Shown in pieces: positions 12,654 to 23,300 of a DNA stretch of 64,000 nt (positions are counted from its first letter, which is position 1; each line of letters starts with the position of its first letter). Under the pieces are notes generated by a model. It was not told the DNA's origin. It made no database searches and worked only from the letters and a program-made list of their open reading frames with translations. Source of the stretch: a virus. The stretch lies in the IMG/VR virus record IMGVR_UViG_3300032092_000025, positions 1 through 64,000 of that record; one strand, written 5' to 3'. Position numbers and translations under genes: made by a program.

Positions 12654-15635
12654 TTATGAACAAGATATTGTAAAGTTTATTCCAACATTAATTTTAAATT
12701 CTGAATTTAAATTATTACCATCACAAGTGATTGTATAGACGGTTACTTGATTGTCAGATATAATATAATCTAAACCATAATTAATTAAAGTGTCCAATTG
12801 AGTTTGTAAAGCGGTCAACCATTCAGTTTGACTTGGGTAACTTATACCTTCAGGTAATCCAATACCAACACCGTCAAAGAATTTTTCATTGATTATTTGT
12901 GACCCTCCTAAACTTATGTTAACATACCAATCACTGTTAATAGAATTGAAGTCACAGTTTGCCCCAATTGTATAACCATTAACAACACTATTTAGAACAC
13001 TTCCAAAATTTGAACCTATAGAAGGATTAGATGTCCAAGGGTATATATCACATACTGTAGACGCTTCAGGACAATCGTAAGTCAATATTGGCCCGACAAG
13101 TGTACAAGGATTACAAGGTACAGGTACGATTTGACAACCTCTTTGTCTTCTCCAAACAAATTTTTGTCTATGAAATGCTGAATTTTCGTATTTAACACCT
13201 GTGTTCCATATCGTAGTTGCAGGCATCATTTGTTCTACTAATCTTATCCAATAACTTCCGAGTCCTTGGACGTAATCTATCATCTTTTGGTATGTGAAAA
13301 GGCTGTCGGGTATTTCTTCTAAATCAATTGATTTTAAGTATTTCCAATAAACTGACTCTAAAGTTGGGTAACCTCCCGTTTTTCCATTTGTAATAAATTG
13401 TCTGTCTCTAACATTTATCATATTTTGCCAAAAAGTTTGTGCAAATTCAAAAAATGTTTTCTGAGTTGGGTTCGGGTCAATTAATGTTTTATCTAATATC
13501 ACAGGATTAAGATATGTTGGACAATAACAGTTTCCGCTTATAGTATATCCCGTTGATGGTATTGGATAATCATAATTTGATGACAAATACCATACATCGT
13601 ATGTTAAGGCTTGTCCTGGATTAAGGTATACTTCTGTATTTTTAACATTCAAAATTAAGTTTTCATCGTCAACAAAATAAAATGAATTATTACCGTCTGT
13701 GTTTCTTCTTAATCCTGTTTCTGAATTAGACCAACTTTTTTTATTATCTCTAATTTTACCCAATGTAAAACCTAAATCAGAATAAGGAAAATCTCTAAAT
13801 CTATCCAAATATCTCTGTCCATATGAAAAATCTCTTAACACTGTTTGTATGTTAGGGTTTTGACCTGTAAAACTACTACCGGTGGCATCAAACATCTCGT
13901 CAGACCTATGTTGTGTTGTAGACTCAAACCATCCCTCACCTAGTTGGAAATAGAAATCGTCGGTATCTTCAGGGGCTCTTGGGTATCCACTATCATCTAC
14001 AGGGTATTCATCCCTTGTAATGTTAGAATCTTGAGTATTGGATGTTGTTGTAAAACCTGTAAATTCTCTACCTTGTATTCTAAATAAAATTTCAGGGTCT
14101 AAAGCCGGTAATTCTTGGTTATATGTACCTCCTGAGATATTGGCAAACTCTTGATTAAACTGAGCCATGTTTATTTTTTGGTCAGCGACATAAATTGTTT
14201 CATTGAATTCGATTAATGCGTCAGGTGCTCCAATTAATTTTAATAAACCTTCTATTGATTTTCTAGTCCCTTTGGACTTAAACAAATAGGCGGAATTAAG
14301 TATTAGATTTCTATAGAATTGATAATTCAATTCATCAGGTGTGTAACTTCTACTCAACCCCAAAAATTGTGAGGGTTGGGATGTCCCGAAAACTGAATCT
14401 AAGAAATTAGTATTTGTAATCGGAGAGATGTTATCCGACCAACCTAATGTTTGGGCTAAATTTTTTAATAACTGAGATGGTATGTCATTTCCAACATTAT
14501 AGTTTACCGAATTCATATATGCTAATGCGTCTATGAATTTTTTTACTTGGTCAAAACTTCTACCGTATATTTGTAATACTTTAGTTATCTTTTGGTCATC
14601 AGTATCAAAGTCTTTAAACGCACCTGTTGTTAAAAATCTAACAATAAGGTTTGTTCTAAATTGGTCAAATTCTTCTGTTAAATTAGAAAGTTTGTTTACG
14701 TAGGTATTAAAACTTGGGGTTCTTATATCGATATTCCACAAACCATCCTTTGGCCAAGTTGCGGATTCTGATGTCAAATAAAAAGAACCATCGTTTCGTT
14801 CTCTTATTATACTGAAATTTGCGGTATAAATAGGTGTCACTAATCTATTCAATAAAAATCTCTCAACTTCATCGAAGTCTTGGGAAAAAACCCTTTCTGT
14901 ATTATCATCATTTGGTTTTACGTATAAATTATCATAAGAAATTGAACCTCCACTGAATGGGTCACCAACTACATTTATAACCAAATTTCCGGTTGTTAAA
15001 CTAGTTGTAGGAAATATTTTAAGAACTTTATAAGACGAATCATTAATGTATAACGCATAGTTAATTGCGTTATCAGTCATATTCCTCAAAGGTGATAATT
15101 CTGTTTCACTAACCGATATATTTCTAGCAGCATTTGTCGTGAAGTCAACTGATAGTGGGTTTGATATTTTACTTACATCTAATGTAAAAGTTGTGAAGTT
15201 ATTAACGGGGTCGAACGTGATGTTAGTAGCAGTAGAACCTGTTGTAAAATTTTTTCTTTGTGTTGTTGATTCTAAAGCGGCAGGGAAAAAATTAATTATT
15301 TTTGTTAGTGAAACAGAAACTCTTTTTGATAAAGAACCATACTGACTAAAATTAGTTACCTGACTTAAATCAAAATTTGGAAAGACTTGGAAGTTTTTTT
15401 CAACTATGGTTTTTGACTCCTCAATACTCGTTACGCCTAACGAATCCAAAGTTATTGGGTCAGAAAATGTACCAATTATAAACTCTCTATTACTTTTTTC
15501 TGTAACACTAGTTGTGAACTCAAAATTACCCTGTGTCAAACCACCACCACCGACAAGTTGAAATCCAACTAAATTATCGGAAAATGTATTATCTGCAGTT
15601 GCTTTTTGTGGAGGACAAAGATACTTTTTAGCCAT
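12654..15635 (-). CDS. Baseplate-to-fibre connecting protein with P2 gpI-like region
   Basis: A 993-residue structural protein. Residues about 315-480 resemble the gpI-type phage tail protein: a helical region with RTNLIVRFLTTGAFKDF, GRSFDQVKKFIDAL, a 'FKSKGTRKSIEGLLKLIG' segment and then GAPDALIEFNE, which matches the family pattern of a helix bundle sitting at the baseplate rim. The N-terminal third is beta-rich and glycine-rich near the start. The C-terminal 120 residues (CDIYPWTS to the end) form the Trp/Cys module that recurs at the end of the SprB-repeat protein next door, suggesting both dock through the same fold. It overlaps the upstream gene by 1 nt and is followed 5 nt later by the SprB-repeat gene. 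The gpI resemblance is by eye and would need a profile search. Confidence 0.6.
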   Translation of the reverse strand: MAKKYLCPPQKATADNTFSDNLVGFQLVGGGGLTQGNFEFTTSVTEKSNREFIIGTFSDPITLDSLGVTSIEESKTIVEKNFQVFPNFDLSQVTNFSQYGSLSKRVSVSLTKIINFFPAALESTTQRKNFTTGSTATNITFDPVNNFTTFTLDVSKISNPLSVDFTTNAARNISVSETELSPLRNMTDNAINYALYINDSSYKVLKIFPTTSLTTGNLVINVVGDPFSGGSISYDNLYVKPNDDNTERVFSQDFDEVERFLLNRLVTPIYTANFSIIRERNDGSFYLTSESATWPKDGLWNIDIRTPSFNTYVNKLSNLTEEFDQFRTNLIVRFLTTGAFKDFDTDDQKITKVLQIYGRSFDQVKKFIDALAYMNSVNYNVGNDIPSQLLKNLAQTLGWSDNISPITNTNFLDSVFGTSQPSQFLGLSRSYTPDELNYQFYRNLILNSAYLFKSKGTRKSIEGLLKLIGAPDALIEFNETIYVADQKINMAQFNQEFANISGGTYNQELPALDPEILFRIQGREFTGFTTTSNTQDSNITRDEYPVDDSGYPRAPEDTDDFYFQLGEGWFESTTQHRSDEMFDATGSSFTGQNPNIQTVLRDFSYGQRYLDRFRDFPYSDLGFTLGKIRDNKKSWSNSETGLRRNTDGNNSFYFVDDENLILNVKNTEVYLNPGQALTYDVWYLSSNYDYPIPSTGYTISGNCYCPTYLNPVILDKTLIDPNPTQKTFFEFAQTFWQNMINVRDRQFITNGKTGGYPTLESVYWKYLKSIDLEEIPDSLFTYQKMIDYVQGLGSYWIRLVEQMMPATTIWNTGVKYENSAFHRQKFVWRRQRGCQIVPVPCNPCTLVGPILTYDCPEASTVCDIYPWTSNPSIGSNFGSVLNSVVNGYTIGANCDFNSINSDWYVNISLGGSQIINEKFFDGVGIGLPEGISYPSQTEWLTALQTQLDTLINYGLDYIISDNQVTVYTITCDGNNLNSEFKINVGINFTISCS

Positions 15636-16543
15636 TACTGAGTGATGTTATTAAAGTTTTTACTATAGTCAATATTATTATTTCTATCTTGTCTAACCTC
15701 ATAAAGAAGATTGTTAAATTCATCTCTAACTTCATAAAGGTTGTATTGTTTGTAGATGTTATTACCAGAGTCATAAATGGTGTATATACCGTCATCAAGA
15801 GATTTGGTTTGATTACCATAAAGAGCAATTGCAAGTGTTGAGATATCATGCTCAACAATTTCAACTTCTACCGTCACAGGATTGAAATACGTGTTTGTTA
15901 TTACAACGGTTTGATTAGGTTGACCAATGAAAGGTGTAGCGTTTGGCTTATTAGATGGTGATGAAGATGGTGAAACGGTACAATATAATAAATTAGTTGC
16001 CCCATCAACATATCGATATCTGATTGCTTTTTGTGAACTATTTGTCAAATTTTCTACAACAGGTTCACAAAAGAAAGAAGAAGTAATTATTCTAAAAAAA
16101 TTAGGTATTTTAGCACCTGAAGAATCCAAGTATTCAATTCTGAATCCGACCAACCCTTGTGCAACAAATTTATTCGTAAATTGAGAAGGAACCTGACTTA
16201 AATCAAAAATCAATCCTTTAACATTTGGTAATGCGGATAAAACACCACAATCCAAAATCGGTACTCTAATTTGAGCGGGTCTTATATATAATGTGTATAT
16301 ACCAAGAGCATTGAATTGTTCGGCGGGTAGTTTGAGATTATATAATCCACCTAATATTTCTATGTTTGCATTACCGCCTGTATCTCCATTATTAAAATAT
16401 GGTTTTAACACGTCTTGAGCGTTAAGAGTTGTCAGTATAAAATTATCTGTGTCATCTCTACTTTCTGTGTAATTCAATATTATCTCGACATCAGCCGGTG
16501 ATACATCTGCAGGTCTTATGGTTCCGTATGTTCCTGTTGCCAT
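15635..16543 (-). CDS. Structural protein of the fibre/baseplate unit
   Basis: A 302-residue protein that I do not recognise. It is beta-rich with a Pro-rich start (RPADVSPADV), a middle section of alternating hydrophobic residues (IEILGGLYNLKLP, YTLYIRPAQIRVP) and a charged C-terminal helix-like end. It heads the unit containing the gpI-like and SprB-repeat genes and has its own TATTTAT element 15 nt before the ATG. Its last codon overlaps the first base of the next gene. By position it is probably a baseplate wedge or connector subunit. No catalytic motif, membrane segment or signal peptide is visible. Confidence 0.55.
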   Translation of the reverse strand: MATGTYGTIRPADVSPADVEIILNYTESRDDTDNFILTTLNAQDVLKPYFNNGDTGGNANIEILGGLYNLKLPAEQFNALGIYTLYIRPAQIRVPILDCGVLSALPNVKGLIFDLSQVPSQFTNKFVAQGLVGFRIEYLDSSGAKIPNFFRIITSSFFCEPVVENLTNSSQKAIRYRYVDGATNLLYCTVSPSSSPSNKPNATPFIGQPNQTVVITNTYFNPVTVEVEIVEHDISTLAIALYGNQTKSLDDGIYTIYDSGNNIYKQYNLYEVRDEFNNLLYEVRQDRNNNIDYSKNFNNITQ

Positions 16544-16558
16544 CTTCTAATTTTAATT

Positions 16559-16565
16559 ATAAATA
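16559..16565 (-). promoter_or_regulatory. TATTTAT promoter-like element of the gene starting at 16543
   Basis: Sense context TTAAG-TATTTAT-AATTAAAATT, with 15 nt to the ATG. It sits between the stop of the 397-residue gene and the next start. Confidence 0.5.
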
Positions 16566-16569
16566 CTTA

Positions 16570-17763
16570 TTAATCGTTTTTATTGACGTTGAAAAATTTA
16601 TACCCGTAAATAGTCAGTCCTCCAATTGTTGATACTTCCCCTAATCTTCTAACCCTTTCAAATACAGAATTTTTACCTCTTTCAATATACACATTAGAGA
16701 ATATTAATGGTTGGTCCACAACATTTATTAATGTTTCATCCTTTGTTAAACCTGATGATACTAACCAATTAGATGTAAGTCCTGAAGACTTAGCGACGTA
16801 TATTGTTGTACCATCATTATAGTCGTAATAATCAATACCATTAATAGTGTAAGAAACGCCTAAACCATCATTTGTAGGACCGTTATAAACACCAACAGTA
16901 TTACTTGTTCCTGTTACTTGTTGATTTTGTTTAAATGACATACCTTTTATATTGGCGTTTCCTTTATATTGTGCTAAATCATTTAAAGATGACTTGGTAA
17001 ATCCTGTAACAATTATTGGTATTGTTGTGTAATTAGATGATATGTGGTCTTGTAAATTAGTATTTGAGTCTCCACTGAAAATATAATCATAAGAGATTGG
17101 TACGCCTGACCATTCCCCACCTTGTGGTATGAAATATGCGGTTCCTTTAGGATTAGTTATTTCAACTTCGGTAAATGGAATATTGATTTTCTTTTCAATA
17201 ATTGTCAATCCAAACATTGTAATCCCTGACATTGTTATTGTGTATGTCGCAGGTGCGGTAGGATAAATGTGTGGTGTTGAATTAGGTGCAAAATTTGTTA
17301 TAGTCTGTATCTGTGACCCGTCGCCCCAATCTATTTTAAAAGTACTATTTTTTAGAAATTTTTGGTATGTTATGTCTGATGTATTATAGACATAATATGT
17401 TGAGGAATTGGCCCCTGTTACGGCTGAGAATAAAAAATTTGTTATTACGTCTTTTTGGGTTATTGCACCGTCAAAAACAGAATAATAACCCAAATCCACA
17501 GTATTTTGAGTAAACAATATTGGTATTGTTAGACCAGTCATCAGCGATGTACCACCTGACCCTGAAGTAACAACTAAAGACATCGGTATAATTGCCCTTG
17601 TTGTTCCTGTAGTTGCGGTAAATGTTTGAGTGTAAGATGTAAAATCACAACACTCTTGGTCCATCGAAAAAGTGTATCCTGTGGAAGCGGTATAAACGAA
17701 TGTTCGTATATCACTTTTTATCACCTCAGGAGATATTTTTATATAATATTTTTGCTCTTCCAT
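16570..17763 (-). CDS. Structural protein with a PKD-like domain
   Basis: A 397-residue protein. Residues 144-150 read IDWGDGS, followed about 15 residues later by HIYPTAPATYTITMSG; this is the WGDGS ... H-x-Y ... Y-x-(I/V)-x-(I/L/M) pattern of a PKD-like beta-sandwich domain, usual in surface proteins that mediate protein or sugar contact. The rest is beta-rich and ends in a short basic segment. The gene overlaps the upstream 274-residue gene by 1 nt (TAATG) and closes the unit that begins at 25697. A structural role in the distal baseplate or fibre is likely by context. The PKD call is based on one motif and is moderate. Confidence 0.55.
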   Translation of the reverse strand: MEEQKYYIKISPEVIKSDIRTFVYTASTGYTFSMDQECCDFTSYTQTFTATTGTTRAIIPMSLVVTSGSGGTSLMTGLTIPILFTQNTVDLGYYSVFDGAITQKDVITNFLFSAVTGANSSTYYVYNTSDITYQKFLKNSTFKIDWGDGSQIQTITNFAPNSTPHIYPTAPATYTITMSGITMFGLTIIEKKINIPFTEVEITNPKGTAYFIPQGGEWSGVPISYDYIFSGDSNTNLQDHISSNYTTIPIIVTGFTKSSLNDLAQYKGNANIKGMSFKQNQQVTGTSNTVGVYNGPTNDGLGVSYTINGIDYYDYNDGTTIYVAKSSGLTSNWLVSSGLTKDETLINVVDQPLIFSNVYIERGKNSVFERVRRLGEVSTIGGLTIYGYKFFNVNKND

Positions 17764-18587
17764 TAAATCGGATTATTATATTGAAACCAATTTATGGGTG
17801 AACTTGAGGACCCGACTCTGACATCAGCACCTGTCGTATAATTAAATATTTGATAGGTGAAGTCAGTATAATTAAGTTTTACTTTATAATAAAAATATTT
17901 TGAGGAGTCGAATTTGTACCTATTTGAAGATAGGGTTGGATTACCTTGGCAAGTATTTGTCATACTTATAAACTCACCTGTTTTACCGTTAAAGAATTTT
18001 GCTGACATATAAAAAGTGTCTATGTTCAAAAAATCACGAGACTTTAACCAATAAAAAAAATAACCTTCTTTTTGGTTTATAAAATCTAAAGTGTAACTTG
18101 GGTAACTTACTTTAACAGGAGGTAGATAATCGGAAATCAATTGGTCTAAATCAGAACTTTGATTTGCAGGTAAAATTACTGAAAAATAATTTTTCTGTGT
18201 TTGTCCTTCATTTGTATCATAAAAGTCTAACTTGAAAAATGAGTTCTTAAAAGAATTTACAGTATAATATATTTCATTGTTTGTGAATTGTTGTGGAGTA
18301 TAGCTCACACCCCATTTTGATTCGTTAGCGGTGTCCGATAAATTTGTAAAACCAGAATAAAAATTAAAATTATAAATTACTTGAGTTTCGTATCCGTTTG
18401 GGTAAACTTTGTTTTGGAACCTTGCAAGTTCAAAGTCTTTTGGTTTACCTATTATTTTTTCTATGGTGTCTTCTTGCCATTTGTCTATCGAATCTTCTTG
18501 TCCTTGAAAATCCCATTTCAACTCAATAGGTATATCAAGTTGTTTCTCGGTAAGACTTCTAACCACTTTTATTTTATTCACACTCAT
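17763..18587 (-). CDS. Unrecognised structural protein
   Basis: A 274-residue protein that I do not recognise. The N-terminus is charged and probably helical (residues 1-60), and the rest is rich in Phe, Tyr and Asn, with beta-like alternation (YNFNFYSGF, YFFYWLKSRD, YFYYKVKLNYTDF). It overlaps its upstream neighbour by 14 nt and its downstream neighbour by 1 nt, so all three are co-translated. Aromatic-rich beta proteins of this kind are common among baseplate wedge and fibre-connector subunits, which is the most likely role given the position after the gp6-like gene. No motif supports anything more specific. Confidence 0.5.
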   Translation of the reverse strand: MSVNKIKVVRSLTEKQLDIPIELKWDFQGQEDSIDKWQEDTIEKIIGKPKDFELARFQNKVYPNGYETQVIYNFNFYSGFTNLSDTANESKWGVSYTPQQFTNNEIYYTVNSFKNSFFKLDFYDTNEGQTQKNYFSVILPANQSSDLDQLISDYLPPVKVSYPSYTLDFINQKEGYFFYWLKSRDFLNIDTFYMSAKFFNGKTGEFISMTNTCQGNPTLSSNRYKFDSSKYFYYKVKLNYTDFTYQIFNYTTGADVRVGSSSSPINWFQYNNPI

Positions 18588-20367
18588 CGATAGTAGGTTG
18601 AGTTACTGTGTTTAGTGTTGATGATACCGAAGTAGAACCTTCAGGTATTAATCTAAATATACTGTTTTTATACGGGTAATGAGCCCCATTTAGAAATGGG
18701 AAATCAACTCCGACACCATCATTATCAATAAACCCATATTCGTAAATATCTCGCCAAACAAATGATTCTGCCGAAGTGTTGTATACTGCATAGTTAGGTA
18801 TATTACTAGTATTTTCCGCAGCCCCTTCTTCTACGTAAGATGAAAAAGCCCTTATTTGTATCGGAAGATGTGGTTTATAATAGAACCCTAAAGGGTTTTC
18901 TGCGATTGATTCTCCAGTTATGTTAATGTCAAAAACATTATCATTATATGTTATTTTATGATAAATGTCAGATATTACCCTTTCTGAATATTCAAGGTCA
19001 TTCCATTCACAAAAATCACCATCTAATGTATCTCCTGATTTTAGAGATTTATTATAGTAAAATGTTTTTCCTTGTTTTATATAAGAATCAACTTGGGTAT
19101 TTGTGAATGATGTTGGATTTATATTTTGAGCGTTTGTTGTCCACCAATCATTTGGTTGACCATTAACACTCGGTAGGTTAAAATCAAACCCTTGTCTTAA
19201 GGCAATGTTTTTAGTTGCCGGAGGTATTGGATATGAAGGTTTATTTGTCCAACCTAAATAACCGACCCATTGATAGGTAAAGAATAATTCAGATACAGGT
19301 CTTTGTTGATTATCTATTAAATTTTCAATAGATATGTCTTTTGAGAATGATAAATTATAAGACTGACTTCCTTCCTTTATTGAAACTCTAGATACAAAGT
19401 TTGGTGTTAAACCTGATGGTTCGTATTGTTTTATTACTTTAAATGGGTTAAGTTCAAATCCAGCGTTAACGATTACCGCATCGGTATTGTTTGTTAAAAT
19501 TTTGTGTTTTCTGATGTAATATTCAGACCTACTACTAGTTGGGTTATCGGCGTCCAATACTCTTTTTGCAGTTCCCTGAACTCCTGTGTCGAAAGTTGTT
19601 CCACTAAATCCTATATTAGCGATACTAAAAATATAAAATTCAGAATTAACAGTACCATCTCCGATACTTGAAACTTCGAACAAATTAGAACCATTGTATG
19701 ATATTGATAACTCCACAAATTCTCCAACACTTAATCCGTGATTACATACACTTCTAAACGTAACGTATGGTTGCCCATTTGAAGATGATTGGTCTATTAT
19801 AAATGGTATTCCGTCATTGGCCATCCAATATAATGTTTGTTGTGTTTTTGGCTCGATAGCAAATAAACTCTTGTTCACATTCTGATAAGCATAACTCATA
19901 AAGAAGTTCCAATTATAAGTCGTTGCACTTGTCGCCACAAAATTTATATGACCACCGGTATTTGGTCGTGTATATCCATCAGTATCATTATCGGTTCTAA
20001 TTAAATCAAATTCATTATATAGTGGATAACCTGACCAATACACTGATTGAGCGTTACCGTTACAAGCCTGTCTTGACGCATCTAATGAATTAACATAGTA
20101 TAAGTTTTCTTTAAATGGGGTGTAATTAGTTTCTCCAACATAGGTATTCTTGAACAGAAATGTTATTTTTGTTGATGGTCTGAAAGTTGTTGATTTTTCT
20201 CTTTCTGAATCAAACACATCGAGCAAATTTATATTTTGGCTTCTATCAAATTCAATATTTAATTTAGAATTTTGCTTTAAAGGCACGTTTAACTGATAAC
20301 TTAATTCAGGTGCTGATTTGTACCTTAATGAACCTAAAACTATTTTAACATCATTTTCTTGTCCCAT
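18574..20367 (-). CDS. Unrecognised baseplate or fibre structural protein
   Basis: A 597-residue protein. The opening (residues 1-60) is a beta segment with SAPELSYQLNVPL and NIEFDRSQNINLLDVF; the rest is rich in Asn, Ser, Thr and Tyr, with several Trp and no cysteine clusters. Nothing suggests an enzyme. It starts 2 nt after the stop of the 1775-residue gene and overlaps the next gene by 14 nt. In T4 the genes after gp6 encode wedge proteins gp7 and gp8; this gene is the second after the gp6-like gene, so a gp8-like place in the wedge is possible, but I see no sequence resemblance that would prove it. Confidence 0.5.
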   Translation of the reverse strand: MGQENDVKIVLGSLRYKSAPELSYQLNVPLKQNSKLNIEFDRSQNINLLDVFDSEREKSTTFRPSTKITFLFKNTYVGETNYTPFKENLYYVNSLDASRQACNGNAQSVYWSGYPLYNEFDLIRTDNDTDGYTRPNTGGHINFVATSATTYNWNFFMSYAYQNVNKSLFAIEPKTQQTLYWMANDGIPFIIDQSSSNGQPYVTFRSVCNHGLSVGEFVELSISYNGSNLFEVSSIGDGTVNSEFYIFSIANIGFSGTTFDTGVQGTAKRVLDADNPTSSRSEYYIRKHKILTNNTDAVIVNAGFELNPFKVIKQYEPSGLTPNFVSRVSIKEGSQSYNLSFSKDISIENLIDNQQRPVSELFFTYQWVGYLGWTNKPSYPIPPATKNIALRQGFDFNLPSVNGQPNDWWTTNAQNINPTSFTNTQVDSYIKQGKTFYYNKSLKSGDTLDGDFCEWNDLEYSERVISDIYHKITYNDNVFDINITGESIAENPLGFYYKPHLPIQIRAFSSYVEEGAAENTSNIPNYAVYNTSAESFVWRDIYEYGFIDNDGVGVDFPFLNGAHYPYKNSIFRLIPEGSTSVSSTLNTVTQPTIDECE

Positions 20368-20369
20368 CT

Positions 20370-23300
20370 TTAATCAGTAATTGCGTCAGTATCTATCCAT
20401 TTAGTTGCAAACCTATCAAAAGCGCTTGACCCTTTTACAACACCAAAATAAAAGTAGAATGGTGCACCCATTAAATAATTACCAGGTATACCCGGTTCAG
20501 GTTTATAATCATAACCATTAGTTGCAGGATTTATAACACTTGGATTATAATTAGCAATCCATCCTTTATGATAATTTATTACGTTAGTATTTTCGGGTTG
20601 AAATGTTTTTGATTCTTGTAAAAACCTATCTACCTTTTGATATTGGTATTTGAAAGCGTCATTATTTGAATACCAATTGTTTTGTTGGTCACCGAAAATA
20701 TTTGAGTTACTACCATTTTCATTTATTTTCCATAAATAAAAAGGAACCTCTTGCGTTGTAATTGGTATATAAGTCAGAGTACACGCTTCATTAACACCAA
20801 TTTCACCTGATGAATCATAAATGGTTCTGTTTGGTGAAATATAATCTCTCACCTGACTATCTCCTGTAAAGAAAATACCGAATGTTATATCTTTTATATT
20901 AGTTACTCCGAATGGGAAATATAGTGGTGAATTAAATCCCGACCCGATATCTGGTTCAGGATAGTTAGCGGGTTCAAAAGCGGCAACACCGAATTGGGAA
21001 TTTGTTGCCACCATTTGTGCATAATCACTATCGACAAATAACGCCTTTCTTGAGAAGAAATTTAAAATATTAGCCCCTTTAGGTCTTGAGAAAAGAGCAC
21101 CGAATGTAGTACTTGCAAATCTTGATAAGATAAATAAATTTAAAATATCGGATATATCCGAAAATGTTGTCGGTAACAATCTATTAACAATATACCCATC
21201 CCAATTTCCACTTTGTGATAAATATTTTTGTAATTCATCCCTTGGTCCTAAGTCCATTATTGTCGTTGGAAACATATATTCCCTTTGATTTCCAATTGTA
21301 TTTCCATTGAAACTATATCCTTTTCTACCTATGAATTCGTTTCCATCCCAAGGAGAACTTCTATAATAGAAATTAAATGTTTCGGGTTCCAAATATACCG
21401 TATCTCTACAATACTTGTTATAAGGTTGATTTGGCGGATTACCAGTTGGTCCTGTAAAAATTCTTTGTGATTTGAATGGGAACATATATAATCCACCATT
21501 AATCCAATTATTCATAAATATGTGAGAAAAAACTTCTCTACATGCTCCGAAGTTTATATTAATTCTTGAACGCCATTCTGTAATTAGTTGCAAATCTTTT
21601 GTTAGATTACTACCTAAATATTTAGGATGAACTAACGAATAACACGAACCATCAATGAAAAATTTTTCATTAGTTCCAGGATAATATTGACATTGAGTTG
21701 GTGACGCAATACTGATAGTATCAGGGAATGTGGTTTGATAACACCCAATTGGTACTAAACTTTGACATGAAAAACTAGCCAATAACGCATCTACTTGTCC
21801 AAAACTTTCAGGGTCAGTGCTACCCGGTACAGGAGTGTCGGTACCTGTCACATTAAATCCCGGACTTGCTAATCCTGTAGAACCTCCGGTAGTAACTCCT
21901 TCATCAGAAACTTCTGTCAGATAAAACAATCCATTAGCCATAAGAGTGTGAGAAACGGTAACTACTGTTGTAGACGTGATGGCGGCATTTGTGTATGATT
22001 GATATGTATCTGATGAAGGGACCCTATCACTTCTCATAACAATTCGTTCATTATTACTCATTAAAAAACAATCATTGTCATTTGTTGGGTCAGGATAAAC
22101 TTTTGAATAATAATAGGATTGTAATCGCGTAAAATAATCACAAACTCCAGGACATTGCCAATTACCTCCACCTTTTAACATTACACTACCACCTTCAACA
22201 CATTCACCTAATGCATATTTTCCGTTATCAAACGCTTTACCCGCCTCAAATTCCGGTATTGTGTTCGCAAAATCATCAAAACTATTTTCTCTTGTATAAA
22301 AGTTATCAATTCCAACCCTTAATCCACCTCCATCAGCACTTGGTGCTTGAAATGTATAACTTCCAACATTTGTCACGAAACAAGGGCTAACTCTAATTTT
22401 TGGAGTTCCTTGTCTAAAAATTTGATTCGCAGTTAAACTATCACTAGTATCTGACTCAGATAATGAAGAGTATTTATAAACTGTCCTTGTTCTAAATGAG
22501 GTCCAATCAGTTTGTGATGGTTTGAAATGGAATGATTTATAATATAATCTACCTTTAGAATAATCATTATCAATACCGTTATTATTATTACCTAATATTG
22601 AATCGTGTTTGACACATCGATTAGCGTACTGTCTGGCATATTGTTGGGACATTCCCGAAGGTGTTAACCCAAAATCTAAACCGTCGTTTGGTTGTAATGG
22701 TATGTTTAATTTATAATCCCCTTCAAAAGTTACCGCCCAATGACTTTTTCTATTGAATAATTTTCCTAATCCGTATTTAACTTTTACTCTACTTGAGTGT
22801 GGGTCCACACCTCTTACAATAATGTTAAAATAAGTTTCACTTTTTTCATTAAAGGCTGTCCAAGGATTTCCTCCATCAGCGTAAGGGGCTAATGTGGAGA
22901 AACCGGGTCCTGCCCAAGTTGCTCCTGGAACAGTACACTCGAACAACAATCTATCATAGTAAATTCTTCCAATATTTTGAAAATTCTCAAAAATCCTTTG
23001 ATTGAATGAACCCCAATAAGAATCATCGTACTCTTGTTGTGTGTAATTATTATTTAATATTGTTTTGTATTCAGAATAAGTTAATGACTTAATAACTTGG
23101 AAGTATTCTTGATTTGTAGGGTACCTTAAATAATTATCCGCTTCACCATTAGTTTGAATTATATTATAAGGTGTGACTAATCTTTCTCCTGTGTATGGAT
23201 TGGTGTGACTTACATTTACAGTTGTAACTCCTGTGTTAAGTGCTGTTCCGGTGATTGAGTATGTACCATATATATTTTTAGTATTACCACTCAGATTTGG

